Notes under the pieces: model-generated
Told to the model about the DNA's origin: nothing
What the model saw: the letters and a program-made list of their open reading frames with translations, nothing else
Database searches by the model: none
Shown: positions 1 to 8,054 of the stretch, in pieces
Layout of the letters: every line of letters starts with the position of its first letter
How positions within the stretch are numbered: the first letter of the stretch is position 1
Position numbers and translations under genes: made by a program
NCBI GenBank assembly: GCA_022821585.1
Contig: JAJEDI010000023.1
Location: 1 to 64,000 of the forward strand
DNA length: 64,000 bases
Source: Caldilineaceae bacterium
GTDB taxonomy: Bacteria; Chloroflexota; Anaerolineae; Caldilineales; Caldilineaceae
Direction: 5' to 3'

Positions 1-4
1 CCGG

Positions 5-61
5 GCGGTCGGGCCTATTCGGCCCTCCCTTGTGCGGGGGCTCCGCCCCCGCAACGCCCCC
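5..61. repeat. Two-hairpin intergenic repeat (copy 1)
   Basis: The element begins GCGGTCGGGCC and contains two adjacent stem-loops. The first has GGGCC paired with GGCCC, and the second has GCGGGGG paired with CCCCCGC around a short CTC-type loop. The tail is CAACGCCCC. Nearly the same 57 bases recur at 25111-25167, and a diverged copy lies at 62625-62680. All three are intergenic and in the same orientation. Function is unknown; it could be a REP-like element or a remnant of a small non-autonomous mobile element. Confidence 0.7.
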
Positions 62-221
62 TTCTACACCAGCCTGCGCCGCCTTCGCGCCGCGACGCCG
101 GCGCCGTCCCTATGCCACCTGTCGCTCACCCACCTCGTGCCGCGTAACCTCCACTGTCCCTATGCCGCCGGTCGCTCACCCGCGTCATGCCGCGAGACCG
201 GCCCCACTCCCACACACACCG

Positions 222-247
222 GTAGGGGCAGGCCTTGTGCCTGCCCT
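222..247. repeat. GTAGGGGC hairpin repeat (copy 1, variant stem)
   Basis: This is an imperfect palindrome in which GGGGCAGGC pairs with GCCTGCCC around CTTGT. It shares the frame GTAGGGGC..CTTGTG..GCCC with the copies at 11361, 25830 and 29456. Its stem reads CAGG/CCTG where the others read CACC/GGTG, so both arms changed together. That points to selection on the hairpin rather than on the primary sequence. Confidence 0.7.
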
Positions 248-577
248 GTGCCCCGCCAAGAACTGAATTACAATACCGCCCACCGCCGCGCATTCCCCGC
301 CTGACCCTTTCGGCCCCCGAATTTGAGAAGCACCCGTTCCCAAGAGTGCATCCCGTACCGTCGTCTCCTTGCAGCCCGCTCTCTCTTCTCGCGCAGAAGT
401 ATTCGTTCGACAGACAACAAACGGTCGCCGACCATCCTGAAAATCCCATTCAATCCCGAAAATCCTGATTCAGACAACGACCACCCAAATTATCTGGGAT
501 GCACCCACACTTTGCTCATGCTTGACCCCCTATCCCAGATTGTATACACTTCCGTGGAAACACTGCGTACCCGAAAA

Positions 578-1672
578 ATGACGCTGCAAATCAGCTGGCA
601 AAAAGCCCCAATATACCCAGCCCTGATCAAAGGCCCCGCCGTCGGTACCGTCGATAGCCACCTGCTCGTCGCCGGCGGCATGTCCTACCCCTGGCGCGAA
701 GTCGAATACGGCTTCGCCGCGCCGATCACAGCTGAGGCCGACAGCGGGCAGAATGCAACGGCCCCAATCGGCGAATGGTACCCCCTGCCTCCAATACCCA
801 TCGGCCCCGGCTGGACCTCTGGAGACGCGGTCGCAGGCGGCCTCGCCGTAGTCGGCGGACGCCGCCGCGCCGTGGGCAACCGCGCCACCGCCGACGTCTG
901 GTTCCTCGATGTCCAGGCAGGCGCCACCGCCTGGGAAAAACTGCCCGACCGCCCCTCCCCCGCCATGGTCGCCACCACCTTCGCCCACCGCGATCATCTC
1001 TACACCGCCTTCGGCACCGACTGGCACCCCCACGAACACGCCACCGGCGACCCCAACATCTACCGTCTCGACGTCCGGCGCCGTGGCAGTTGGGAAGTAG
1101 CTGCCCAATTCCCCGGCGAACCGCGCTGGATGTGCGGCATGGGCATCTGTCGCGACAAGCTCTACGTAGTCGGAGGCCACGACATCCCGATTGGTGGTGT
1201 AGTCGACCCCAAGCCGCAAAACGCTCTGCGAATCTTTCCTGAAGGCGAAGCAACGGCTGACAGGATCAGTCATGTCGTCTTCAGCGAACTGTGGGAATGC
1301 GACCTGCCTTCAGGAACGTGGCAGGAGTTGCCCCATCCGCCGCGGGCCTTCGTCGCCGACGCCTTCACCGTGGAGGACCGCTGGATCGTACTGACCGGCG
1401 GCCAGAACTGGGTCGTCTCCCCGGACGGCAGCTCCGTCCACATCATGGGACACGTCCCGGATCTGGACTTCGTCTGCCACTCCCATGAAGTCCGGGCCTA
1501 CGACACCCACGAAGCAAGCTGGGCGGCTCTCGACCCGCTACCCTACGGCATCGCCTCGCACCGCGTCGCCGTTTGGCAGAACCGCGCCTTCCTCGTCGGC
1601 AACGAGACGCGCGACAGCGTGCGCGGAAATACGTTTGGGACGGTCTTCTCAGGGCAGATTCGCACGGACTGA
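578..1672 (+). CDS. Kelch-type beta-propeller protein
   Basis: The protein has about 364 residues, starting at the ATG that begins MTLQISW. It carries repeated kelch-like blades: a hydrophobic strand ending in GG, then a spaced aromatic pair. Examples are LLVAGGMSY, LAVVGGRRR, LYVVGGHDI and WIVLTGGQN. Such propellers bind sugars or proteins, and in galactose-oxidase relatives they carry a catalytic copper. I do not see the tyrosine/cysteine set needed to claim oxidase activity. No signal peptide is visible with this start. An upstream ATG at 518 would add 20 residues; no start has a clear ribosome-binding site. It lies 47 bases before a PhyH gene on the same strand and probably shares its transcript. 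Confidence 0.7.
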   Translation: MTLQISWQKAPIYPALIKGPAVGTVDSHLLVAGGMSYPWREVEYGFAAPITAEADSGQNATAPIGEWYPLPPIPIGPGWTSGDAVAGGLAVVGGRRRAVGNRATADVWFLDVQAGATAWEKLPDRPSPAMVATTFAHRDHLYTAFGTDWHPHEHATGDPNIYRLDVRRRGSWEVAAQFPGEPRWMCGMGICRDKLYVVGGHDIPIGGVVDPKPQNALRIFPEGEATADRISHVVFSELWECDLPSGTWQELPHPPRAFVADAFTVEDRWIVLTGGQNWVVSPDGSSVHIMGHVPDLDFVCHSHEVRAYDTHEASWAALDPLPYGIASHRVAVWQNRAFLVGNETRDSVRGNTFGTVFSGQIRTD

Positions 1673-1719
1673 TTTAGTCAGAGGTCCTTGAACGGAGAGA
1701 AAAGAGGAGTCAAAAAGCC

Positions 1720-2622
1720 ATGCAATCCACAACCATTGCAGACGGAACGAAAGTCACGATGGCCGGCCACGAGCTGGCCTTCGGCCACAACATCTTTACA
1801 CCCCGTGAAGCAAACGACATCGCAGACGACTTGCCTGCCCTGCGCGCCAGGATCGAAGAGGACGGCTACCTCTTGATTCGCGATTTCTACGACCGCGACG
1901 AGATCATGGCCGCCCGCGCAGACATACTTTCCTACCTGTCTGCTCAGGGTCTGCTGGAACCCGGCGCCCCACCTGAAGAAGGTGTGATCGGCCCTGAAAA
2001 CGAAGCCGCAGCCATTCGCAATGAAGATGTAGTAAACATGCACGCCTACCTGCGCGTCGTCAACTCCCAACGCATCATGGCCTTCTTCGAAAGCTTCCTT
2101 GGCGGCCCGGCCCTGACCCTCGATCACAAGTGGCCGCGCGCCGTCAGACGCGGCCACAGCACCGGCGCACACTACGATGTCGTCTTCATGGGCGCCGGCA
2201 CCAAGCAACTCTACACCGTCTGGACCCCCCTCGACGACCTGTCGCTCGATATGGGCCCGCTCGCCTTCTGCCCCTCCTCCAACAAGCTCGACCTCCTGCG
2301 CCGCACCTACGGCGCAGCCGACGCCCACAACGATATGACCGAAGGCCACCTCAGCCGCAACCCTCTGGAACTGATCGATATACTCGGCGTCAAGTGGTCG
2401 TCCACCCCGTTCCGCGCCGGCGACGTCATGATATTCGGCATGTACTTCCTGCACGGCTCCCTCGACAACGTCTCCAACCGCTACCGCCTCAGCACCGACA
2501 ACCGCTATCAGCTCGCCTCCGAACCCGTCGACGAACGCCACATGGGCCCCCACCCCGACCAGATTCCCAAGGCCGAAAACCGCAAGACCATGGCCGAAAT
2601 GCGCGAAAAATGGGGCATATGA
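1720..2622 (+). CDS. Phytanoyl-CoA dioxygenase (PhyH) family oxygenase 1
   Basis: The protein has 300 residues. Family members are mononuclear non-haem iron oxygenases that couple 2-oxoglutarate decarboxylation to hydroxylation of a small molecule. The iron-binding facial triad is visible: H151 and D153 in GAHYDVV, and H245 in YFLHGSLDN. An arginine at about 254-256, in NRYRLS, is placed to bind the 2-oxoglutarate carboxylate. The start is preceded by GAGGAG. The gene sits between the kelch protein and a propeller protein, with 51 bases to the latter, in a likely five-gene operon running to 7034. The substrate is not predictable, since PhyH enzymes act on lipids, osmolytes and natural products. 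Confidence 0.9.
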   Translation: MQSTTIADGTKVTMAGHELAFGHNIFTPREANDIADDLPALRARIEEDGYLLIRDFYDRDEIMAARADILSYLSAQGLLEPGAPPEEGVIGPENEAAAIRNEDVVNMHAYLRVVNSQRIMAFFESFLGGPALTLDHKWPRAVRRGHSTGAHYDVVFMGAGTKQLYTVWTPLDDLSLDMGPLAFCPSSNKLDLLRRTYGAADAHNDMTEGHLSRNPLELIDILGVKWSSTPFRAGDVMIFGMYFLHGSLDNVSNRYRLSTDNRYQLASEPVDERHMGPHPDQIPKAENRKTMAEMREKWGI

Positions 2623-2673
2623 ACCCGAAATCATAGGCTGCAACAACGCCTCTCATAAGGACTCCTTACCGCC

Positions 2674-4317
2674 ATGACAGTTCCCGAGCCCAAGAGCCGC
2701 ACCGAGCAACTAGACATTCAGCAGAAGACCGATGCCATCCTAAGCGGCAGCCGGCCCGTAGACAAGGACTACCCCTACATTCCACCAGACTACAAGGTCC
2801 ACTTCCCACACATCGGCACGGACCGGCAACTGTTTCTCGATAACTTCATTCTCGATCACCTCGACGGAGTCAGGAGAGAGCTGTGCACGCCGCAGAAGGC
2901 CCCCGAACCTCTCCTCTCCTTTACCGACCTTCCATGGGAGCGGGTACAGTTCAACCCCGGCACCGCCGGCGTCATCCACGATCCCGACGACGGCCTGTTC
3001 AAGATGTGGTACTGGCAGGGTCTGGCCGGCGAACCCTTCAACACCAGCCAAGTCCTCTGCTACGCCGAATCAAAGGACGCCCTCCACTGGGAGAAGCCCC
3101 TCCGCGATGACTGCCTCCCCTTCCAGGACCATACCACCACCAACATCGTCCACCCCGACATCTCCCAGTCCGGCCTCGCCCTGAACCACGACCGCAGCGA
3201 CCCCGGGCGCAAGTACCTTCTCGTAAACTGGCCCCCAAAGACAGCCGCCAGGCGACCGCCCGGCAGCCCCCGCCTCTCCAGCGTCGACGCCTCGCCCGAC
3301 GGCATCCACTGGCACAACATCAGTGAGGAGTCCCCCCTCCCCCACCACCATGAGCAAAAAATAATCTGGGACGAAAGCATCCAGCGCTACATCGGTTACA
3401 GCCAGTACTCCCACCACCAGGACTTCCTCTACCGCAAACGCCAGATCGGCCGCCAGGAAAGCCCCGACTTCATCAACTGGTCACCTAAAGAATTGGTCCT
3501 CTCCGCCGATTGGGACGCCAATCTGCCGCCGGACCTCGAGATGCACGACATGTCCGTGCGCATTGTCGGAGGTCTCTACATCGGTCTTACCAGTGAATTC
3601 ATGGCCGAGCCCTTCTGGCAGGAGCGGGCCGGCCACAACTGGCGCGACCAGGCCTTCTCCCGTCTCGGCCTCTACACCAGCCGCGATGGCAAACGCTGGC
3701 ACCGCGTCGGCGGCCCCGGCCCCTGGGTGGACACCGGCTCGCCCGGCGACCAGGACTACGGCTTCATCTGCTTCACCCCCGCCGGCGAGTTGGTCCACAA
3801 CGGCAAGATGGTGATCCCCTACAGCGGCAATCCCCAGAAGCAGAGCTGGCACACTCAGGAACCTCCTAGTCCCCTTTATCCACAAGAGAAATACAGGCTT
3901 CAACACGACGCCTGGCACGCCCGCCAGGCGCTGCAGGGCGACTCCCGTCTCAAACGCGCCGTGGCCGGACTCATCCTGCGCGAGGACGGCTGGGCCAAGC
4001 TCGTCCCCGAATACGAGACCGGCCAGGTCTACACTAAACAGTTCGTTTTCGAAGGCGACGCCCTCCGCGTCAACGCCGACTGCAGCTACGGCTACGTGCA
4101 GGTCGAGCTCCTCGAACCCACCTTCACCCCCTACGAGGGATTCTCAGCCGACCTCTGCGACCCGCTCATCGGCCCGCCCGACCAGATCTGGCACACAGTC
4201 AGCTGGCAAGGCAAGACCGACCTGCGCACACTCTGGAACAAGCCCGTCCGCATCCGCTTCACCATCCGTGAAGCCAGTATCTACGCTTTCCAGTTTTTCG
4301 AATCCATGACAGAATGA
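2674..4317 (+). CDS. Five-bladed propeller, GH32/GH43-like hydrolase family protein 1
   Basis: The protein has 547 residues. Near the N-terminus it carries the entry strand QLFLDNFILD (52-61) typical of large uncharacterised bacterial propeller proteins related to GH32/GH43/GH68. Blade signatures include DPDDGLFKMWYW, YAESKDALHW and SPDGIHWH, which resemble the D/E-bearing strands of five-bladed glycosidases. From about residue 400 a C-terminal beta-sandwich follows (REDGWAKLVPEYETGQ, then ALRVNADCSYG). No signal peptide is seen, so it probably acts in the cytoplasm. It is a paralogue of the genes at 8055, 35256 and 37802. Glycosidase activity is an inference from fold, not shown by identified catalytic residues. 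Confidence 0.72.
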   Translation: MTVPEPKSRTEQLDIQQKTDAILSGSRPVDKDYPYIPPDYKVHFPHIGTDRQLFLDNFILDHLDGVRRELCTPQKAPEPLLSFTDLPWERVQFNPGTAGVIHDPDDGLFKMWYWQGLAGEPFNTSQVLCYAESKDALHWEKPLRDDCLPFQDHTTTNIVHPDISQSGLALNHDRSDPGRKYLLVNWPPKTAARRPPGSPRLSSVDASPDGIHWHNISEESPLPHHHEQKIIWDESIQRYIGYSQYSHHQDFLYRKRQIGRQESPDFINWSPKELVLSADWDANLPPDLEMHDMSVRIVGGLYIGLTSEFMAEPFWQERAGHNWRDQAFSRLGLYTSRDGKRWHRVGGPGPWVDTGSPGDQDYGFICFTPAGELVHNGKMVIPYSGNPQKQSWHTQEPPSPLYPQEKYRLQHDAWHARQALQGDSRLKRAVAGLILREDGWAKLVPEYETGQVYTKQFVFEGDALRVNADCSYGYVQVELLEPTFTPYEGFSADLCDPLIGPPDQIWHTVSWQGKTDLRTLWNKPVRIRFTIREASIYAFQFFESMTE

Positions 4318-4363
4318 CCCCAGACAAGCACTCATGTCCTGAAGAAACCGAAAGGAGCCGTAC

Positions 4364-6007
4364 ATGGGATCACATCTGAAGGTCCACAACCCAATGGGCT
4401 ACCCGCCCCAGATCGACCAGAAGCACCTCGCCCCGCGCGTCAGCGACCTGGCCGGCAAGACCGTCTACCTCGTCGACTGCCGCTTCGACGACGGCGACAT
4501 CCTCGTCGAGCAGATGGCCAACTGGTTCCGCGACAACCGCCCCGACATCAACATTGAAGTGCGCCGCAAGTCGGGCGTCTATACCGAACGCGACGAGAAC
4601 CTCTACGAGGAAATTCAGCAGAAAGGTGCAGGGGCCGTCATGGCCGTCGGCCATTGAAGTACCTGCGCGCCGGCGGTCGCCGACCAATGCATTATCCTGG
4701 AAACTGAGTACAACGTCCCCACAGCCTCCATCCAGACCGGTATATTTCTGGACCTGGTGAAGGCCTCCACGCTTCAGCAGGGAATCCCCTATCTGCGCCA
4801 CGCCTTCGTGCCGCAGCCGGTGATGGGCCGCTCGCCGACCCAGTTGAGAGCCTACGTCGATGGCCCTGACGACATTACCGGCCGTCCCTTCATGAGCGAA
4901 GTCATCGCCGCGCTCACCCGACCAAAGTCGGAAGAAGAGACCCGTCAACACAATTTCGACCGCTCTACGCCTCGCTTCGTTGAGCCGGACACGGAAGAGA
5001 ACCTGCACCAGCTCTTCGTCGAAAATCTCTGGACCGACATGCTGCCGTTCATCCTCCCAACAGAGGAGCGCGTCGCCGCCATGTTAGAGGGCACCAGCCG
5101 CAGCCCGGACACCGTAGTCGGCCAAATGCGCCCCACTGGCACCCGCGAAGCCTGGGAGTACACAGTAGAAAAGGTCGCCGTCAACGCCGTTATGGCCGGC
5201 GCCAAGCCTGAGTATTTCCCTGTTATACTGGCGCTGGCCGCAACATGCGCCTCGGCGCGGGCCAGCACCACCAGTTCCGCCGCCTCCATGGCCGTCGTCA
5301 ACGGACCCGTCCGTGAAGAGATTGACATGAACTGGGGCACCGGCGCAATGGGACCCTACAATCACGCCAACGCCACCATCGGCCGCGCCTATGGTCTGCT
5401 CTCGCAAAACCTCCAGGGCGGCTCCGTCCCCGCAGAGACATACCTCGGCTCACAGGGAAACAACTACGCCTACAACAGCGTGACCTTCGCCGAAAATGAA
5501 GAGCGCAGCCCCTGGGTACCCTTCCACGTCCAGCACGGATTCGACGCCGACCAGAGCGCCGTCAGCGTCTTCGGCGGTTGCCGCTCCACCGCCTTCAACC
5601 TCGGCCTGCGCGCCAAGCACTGGCAGGACCATGTCCGCAACATGCTGCGCGGCCTCAACCCGCACAACCCGCCCACCTTCGTACTCGACCCCATCACCGC
5701 GCAGCAGTTCATAGACCGCGGCGGCTTCGATACCAAAGAGAAGCTGATCCAGTGGGTGTACGAAAACGCCACCATGCCCGCCGGCATCTACTGGGACTAT
5801 CAGCTGATCGAAAACTACGTCTACCCCCACGCTCTCAACGGTGTCGAACCCTACGCCACCAAGCTCAAGGCCGCCAGCGACGAACTGATTCCGATTTACC
5901 GGGAAGACGAAATCCACGTCGTCGTCGTCGGCGGAGAGACCAATGGCTACTGGCGTATCATGGGCTGCAACTACGCCGGCACAGCTTCGGTCGATGACTG
6001 GCGCTAA
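4364..6007 (+). CDS. UGSC-family selenoprotein with in-frame UGA read as selenocysteine
   Basis: Read through one in-frame TGA at 4655-4657, this is a single 547-residue protein. The TGA gives selenocysteine 98 in the motif H97-U98-S99-T100-C101, a U-x-x-C redox motif. Around it lie AGAVMAVGH before and the LETEYNVPTASIQTG strand after, as in the N-terminal thiol/selenol domain of the UGSC (seleno)protein family. The C-terminal part (VAVNAVMAGAKPEYFPVILA, then GAMGPYNHANATIGRA) is the conserved second domain of that family. The start has AAAGGAG seven bases upstream. The downstream half has no Shine-Dalgarno of its own, which argues against two separate genes. The reaction is unknown; family context suggests a redox role. 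A sequencing error or nonsense mutation is the alternative. Confidence 0.85.
4655..4691 (+). promoter_or_regulatory. Sec UGA codon and candidate bacterial SECIS hairpin
   Basis: After the TGA at 4655-4657, the bases 4675-4678 (GGTC) pair with 4682-4685 (GACC) around a three-base loop beginning with G4679. The loop starts 21 bases past the UGA. Bases 4664-4666 can pair with 4689-4691 to form a lower stem. The general bSECIS rule places an apical loop with an early G roughly 16-37 bases after UGA, and this fits. The stem is short, and an alternative CGGC/GCCG pairing (4671-4674 with 4679-4682) competes, so the exact structure is uncertain. Confidence 0.45.
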
Positions 6008-6101
6008 GTAAGTCAAGGCGCGGTACTCTTGATACCATTCACTCCCAAAACGAGAGAAAGGCATCGAACGGCGCTTAGCGAGGTCAAACAGAACAAAAAA
6101 C

Positions 6102-6145
6102 GGGCAGGGCAAGTGGAGTAGTCCTTCTTTCCACCTGTCCTGCCC
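6102..6145 (+). terminator. Strong hairpin between the selenoprotein and PhyH 2
   Basis: GGGCAGGGCAAGTGGA (6102-6117) pairs with TCCACCTGTCCTGCCC (6130-6145), with one wobble and one mismatch. CTTGGTCTTT follows. It may end or attenuate the upstream operon before the PhyH gene at 6246, but the U-tract is poor, so it may be a processing or stability element instead. Confidence 0.5.
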
Positions 6146-6245
6146 CTTGGTCTTTAGTCCGTAGCGATTCTGAACGACCTGTCAGGTCCCCACCACCGGG
6201 CGGCCCGCAGAGTCGCCGCAAAGCCGCCCCGAAGGAAAAGGCAAA

Positions 6246-7034
6246 ATGGAAGAGATCACGCAACTTCGACTGGAGGGCTACTGCCTCTTGAAAGGCGTCA
6301 TTCCCCAGGACAAAGTCGGCCAGGTCCGCCAGGACATCGACAACAATATGCAAGCCGGCCTAGAAGCGTACAACGAGCATGACTGGTCTGCCGTCACCCA
6401 TATGCTGTCCCTGGCTCCCTACTTCGCCAACCCGCGTCTCCTTAGAATCGCACGCACGGCCTTCAACCATGCCAAGGTGAAAATCTCCCAGACCGAGTTC
6501 AAGAGCGTGCCTCCCTACCGGAATCCACCTGAATGGCGCAACTTCCACACCGACTGGCCCCACGACCTGACCGACGCCTCCTTCTGCGGCCTTATCAATC
6601 AACCCTTTCCCGACACCATCATGAGTATCACCTCGATCTGGATGCTCTACCCCTTCACGCCCGAGAATGGCGCCACCTGGGTCGTCCCCCGCACGCACCG
6701 CGACCCCCGCAATCCCCGCGGCCAAAACGACGGCATCGATGGCATGAGTTCCATTCCCCACGAGGAGCAAATCTGCGGCGACGCCGGCGACGTCATCCTC
6801 ATCGACAGCCGCATCTGGCACTCTACCGGCGCCAACTCCACCGACGACATCAGGACCTCAGTCGTCGCCCGCTACTCGCCTTGGTGGCTGAGCGTCGATT
6901 ACGGCAAACGCAACTGCGCCTTCATTCCCGCCCACATTTTCGACAAGCTGCCAGAGCCCGTTCAGGAGCTCTACTCCCATCGACGGGTCAAGAATGAACC
7001 GCTCCAAATCGGTAGTCCATCGGAGCAGTTGTAG
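6246..7034 (+). CDS. Phytanoyl-CoA dioxygenase (PhyH) family oxygenase 2
   Basis: The protein has 262 residues. The facial triad is H101 and D103 in FHTDWPHD and H192 in RIWHSTGAN, with R203 or R209 in the strand RTSVVARY for 2-oxoglutarate. The HTDWP form and the DSRIWHSTGAN motif are shared with the PhyH at 28425 (HSDWP, DSRMWHAAGAN), so these two form a subfamily distinct from the other three here. GAAGGAAAAGG precedes the ATG. It is separated from the selenoprotein by 238 bases containing a strong hairpin, so its expression may be partly uncoupled. A short hairpin between it and the convergent gene may terminate both. Confidence 0.9.
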   Translation: MEEITQLRLEGYCLLKGVIPQDKVGQVRQDIDNNMQAGLEAYNEHDWSAVTHMLSLAPYFANPRLLRIARTAFNHAKVKISQTEFKSVPPYRNPPEWRNFHTDWPHDLTDASFCGLINQPFPDTIMSITSIWMLYPFTPENGATWVVPRTHRDPRNPRGQNDGIDGMSSIPHEEQICGDAGDVILIDSRIWHSTGANSTDDIRTSVVARYSPWWLSVDYGKRNCAFIPAHIFDKLPEPVQELYSHRRVKNEPLQIGSPSEQL

Positions 7035-7063
7035 GCACCGGCGCCGGCAAGCCGGCTGAGAAT

Positions 7064-7081
7064 CAGACCGGGCTCGGTCTG
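7064..7081. terminator. Short hairpin between convergent genes
   Basis: CAGACCG (7064-7070) pairs with CGGTCTG (7075-7081) around GGCT. It lies in the 47-base gap between two converging coding regions and could act for both, although neither side has a clear T-run. A second stem, CCGGC/GCCGG, lies just upstream. Confidence 0.4.
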
Positions 7082-7810
7082 CTACCGTTCAAGAACTGGG
7101 AAAAAGCGAGGCTTCAGCATCTTGTAGAGGTCAGGTCCGTTGATGTACCCCTGCGGCAGGAGCAGTTCGAGCGCCCTGTCCCGCTTGATGACGTGAGAAT
7201 CAAATCTCCCTGTACGCGGGTCAAATACAGAGCATGAGATCGCGTCGCGGCTCAAATCACACTTTATCGGCGCAAAACTGCAGCTTGCTTCCTGGTTCTC
7301 AACGGAAAAACTGCAGTCATAATCAAAGCCCATGAACTCCTCGAAGGGTATGATCTCGTTGAATGGGTTGTTCAGGCTGTTCCCGACCCTTCCTGTGACT
7401 GAATCAGGAAAAGTCAGTACCTCATACTTCCTGAACTGTTCCATGTCTACTCTTGAAAGAGACACCGACCTTCTGATATTGAAATCATAAACGTAGTAGC
7501 CGGGCCGTCCTCCTTCTGCCCGTCGGCACTCGTCGATCTGCTCCAACAGAGAGGCGGCATTGCCTGCCAGCACTCTATCATCCCCAGTGCCTGTCGCACA
7601 TCCTTGTAGGTAGAGAAGCTGCGAACTGAAAGGACCCCCAACGTATTTCCGGATCTCCCTACCTTCAATGTACGCCCGCAAGACAAGGATAGCCGCCGAC
7701 GCCAACAGGATAACTAGGAAAACTGCCGAAACAATTCCCACCTGCCTGAACCGGGGGCTCTTCACAAGGCTAGCGGTAGAATAATGCTTGGAGGTCTGTG
7801 AAAATTTCAT
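7082..7810 (-). CDS. Uncharacterised single-pass membrane protein
   Basis: The protein has 242 residues and I do not recognise the family. A basic N-terminal segment is followed by one hydrophobic span at about 25-46 (IVSAVFLVILLASAAILVL). The rest is a soluble domain of about 195 residues, predicted to be extracytoplasmic. It contains six or more cysteines, including CATG, CSF, CSFAPIKC and SCSV, which could form disulfides. Base composition appears lower in GC than the flanking oxygenase and propeller genes. The 244 bases upstream are also AT-richer and hold no other gene. It is transcribed against its neighbours, so it is probably an independent acquisition rather than part of the catabolic operons. 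Confidence 0.6.
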   Translation of the reverse strand: MKFSQTSKHYSTASLVKSPRFRQVGIVSAVFLVILLASAAILVLRAYIEGREIRKYVGGPFSSQLLYLQGCATGTGDDRVLAGNAASLLEQIDECRRAEGGRPGYYVYDFNIRRSVSLSRVDMEQFRKYEVLTFPDSVTGRVGNSLNNPFNEIIPFEEFMGFDYDCSFSVENQEASCSFAPIKCDLSRDAISCSVFDPRTGRFDSHVIKRDRALELLLPQGYINGPDLYKMLKPRFFPVLER

Positions 7811-8054
7811 GTCAGAGTCTCTGTAGACTGCTTTTGAGACCGGGCCTGGATAGGCAAATCTGCTCGTTCAACGGCGGGAGTGCCGCCGAAGTTCCAACTC
7901 AACCCAAAAAGAACGAGTTCACTACCTGTTTCCGTCAGTGGTCGAATTGTCGTGTAGCCCACTCAAATCAGGGAGTTCCCAGAATAGGTCCCAGAACTGT
8001 TCATCCCCCGACCCCAAAAGCCAAGACTAAGTGCATGTTAGCGACTGATAACAA

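Larger units (their letters stand above)
1..577. other. Intergenic region with two repeat elements
   Basis: No convincing gene lies before the kelch protein. The open frames here are GC-rich, overlap on both strands and resemble no family. The first 61 bases carry a two-hairpin repeat also found at 25111 and 62625, and 222-247 is a member of the GTAGGGGC hairpin family. The frame of the downstream kelch gene stays open back to 323, but the translated segment 323-577 is low-complexity and unlike the rest of the protein. Confidence 0.6.

Noticed and set aside
1678..2646. Open frame of 322 codons on the minus strand
   Set aside because: It is the antisense shadow of PhyH 1; the composition is Val/Gly/Ala-biased and there is no family pattern.
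4658..4756. Interpreting the selenoprotein gene as two separate genes or a frameshifted pseudogene
   Set aside because: The two parts are in the same phase, the 99 bases between them translate into conserved family sequence, and no second start signal is present.
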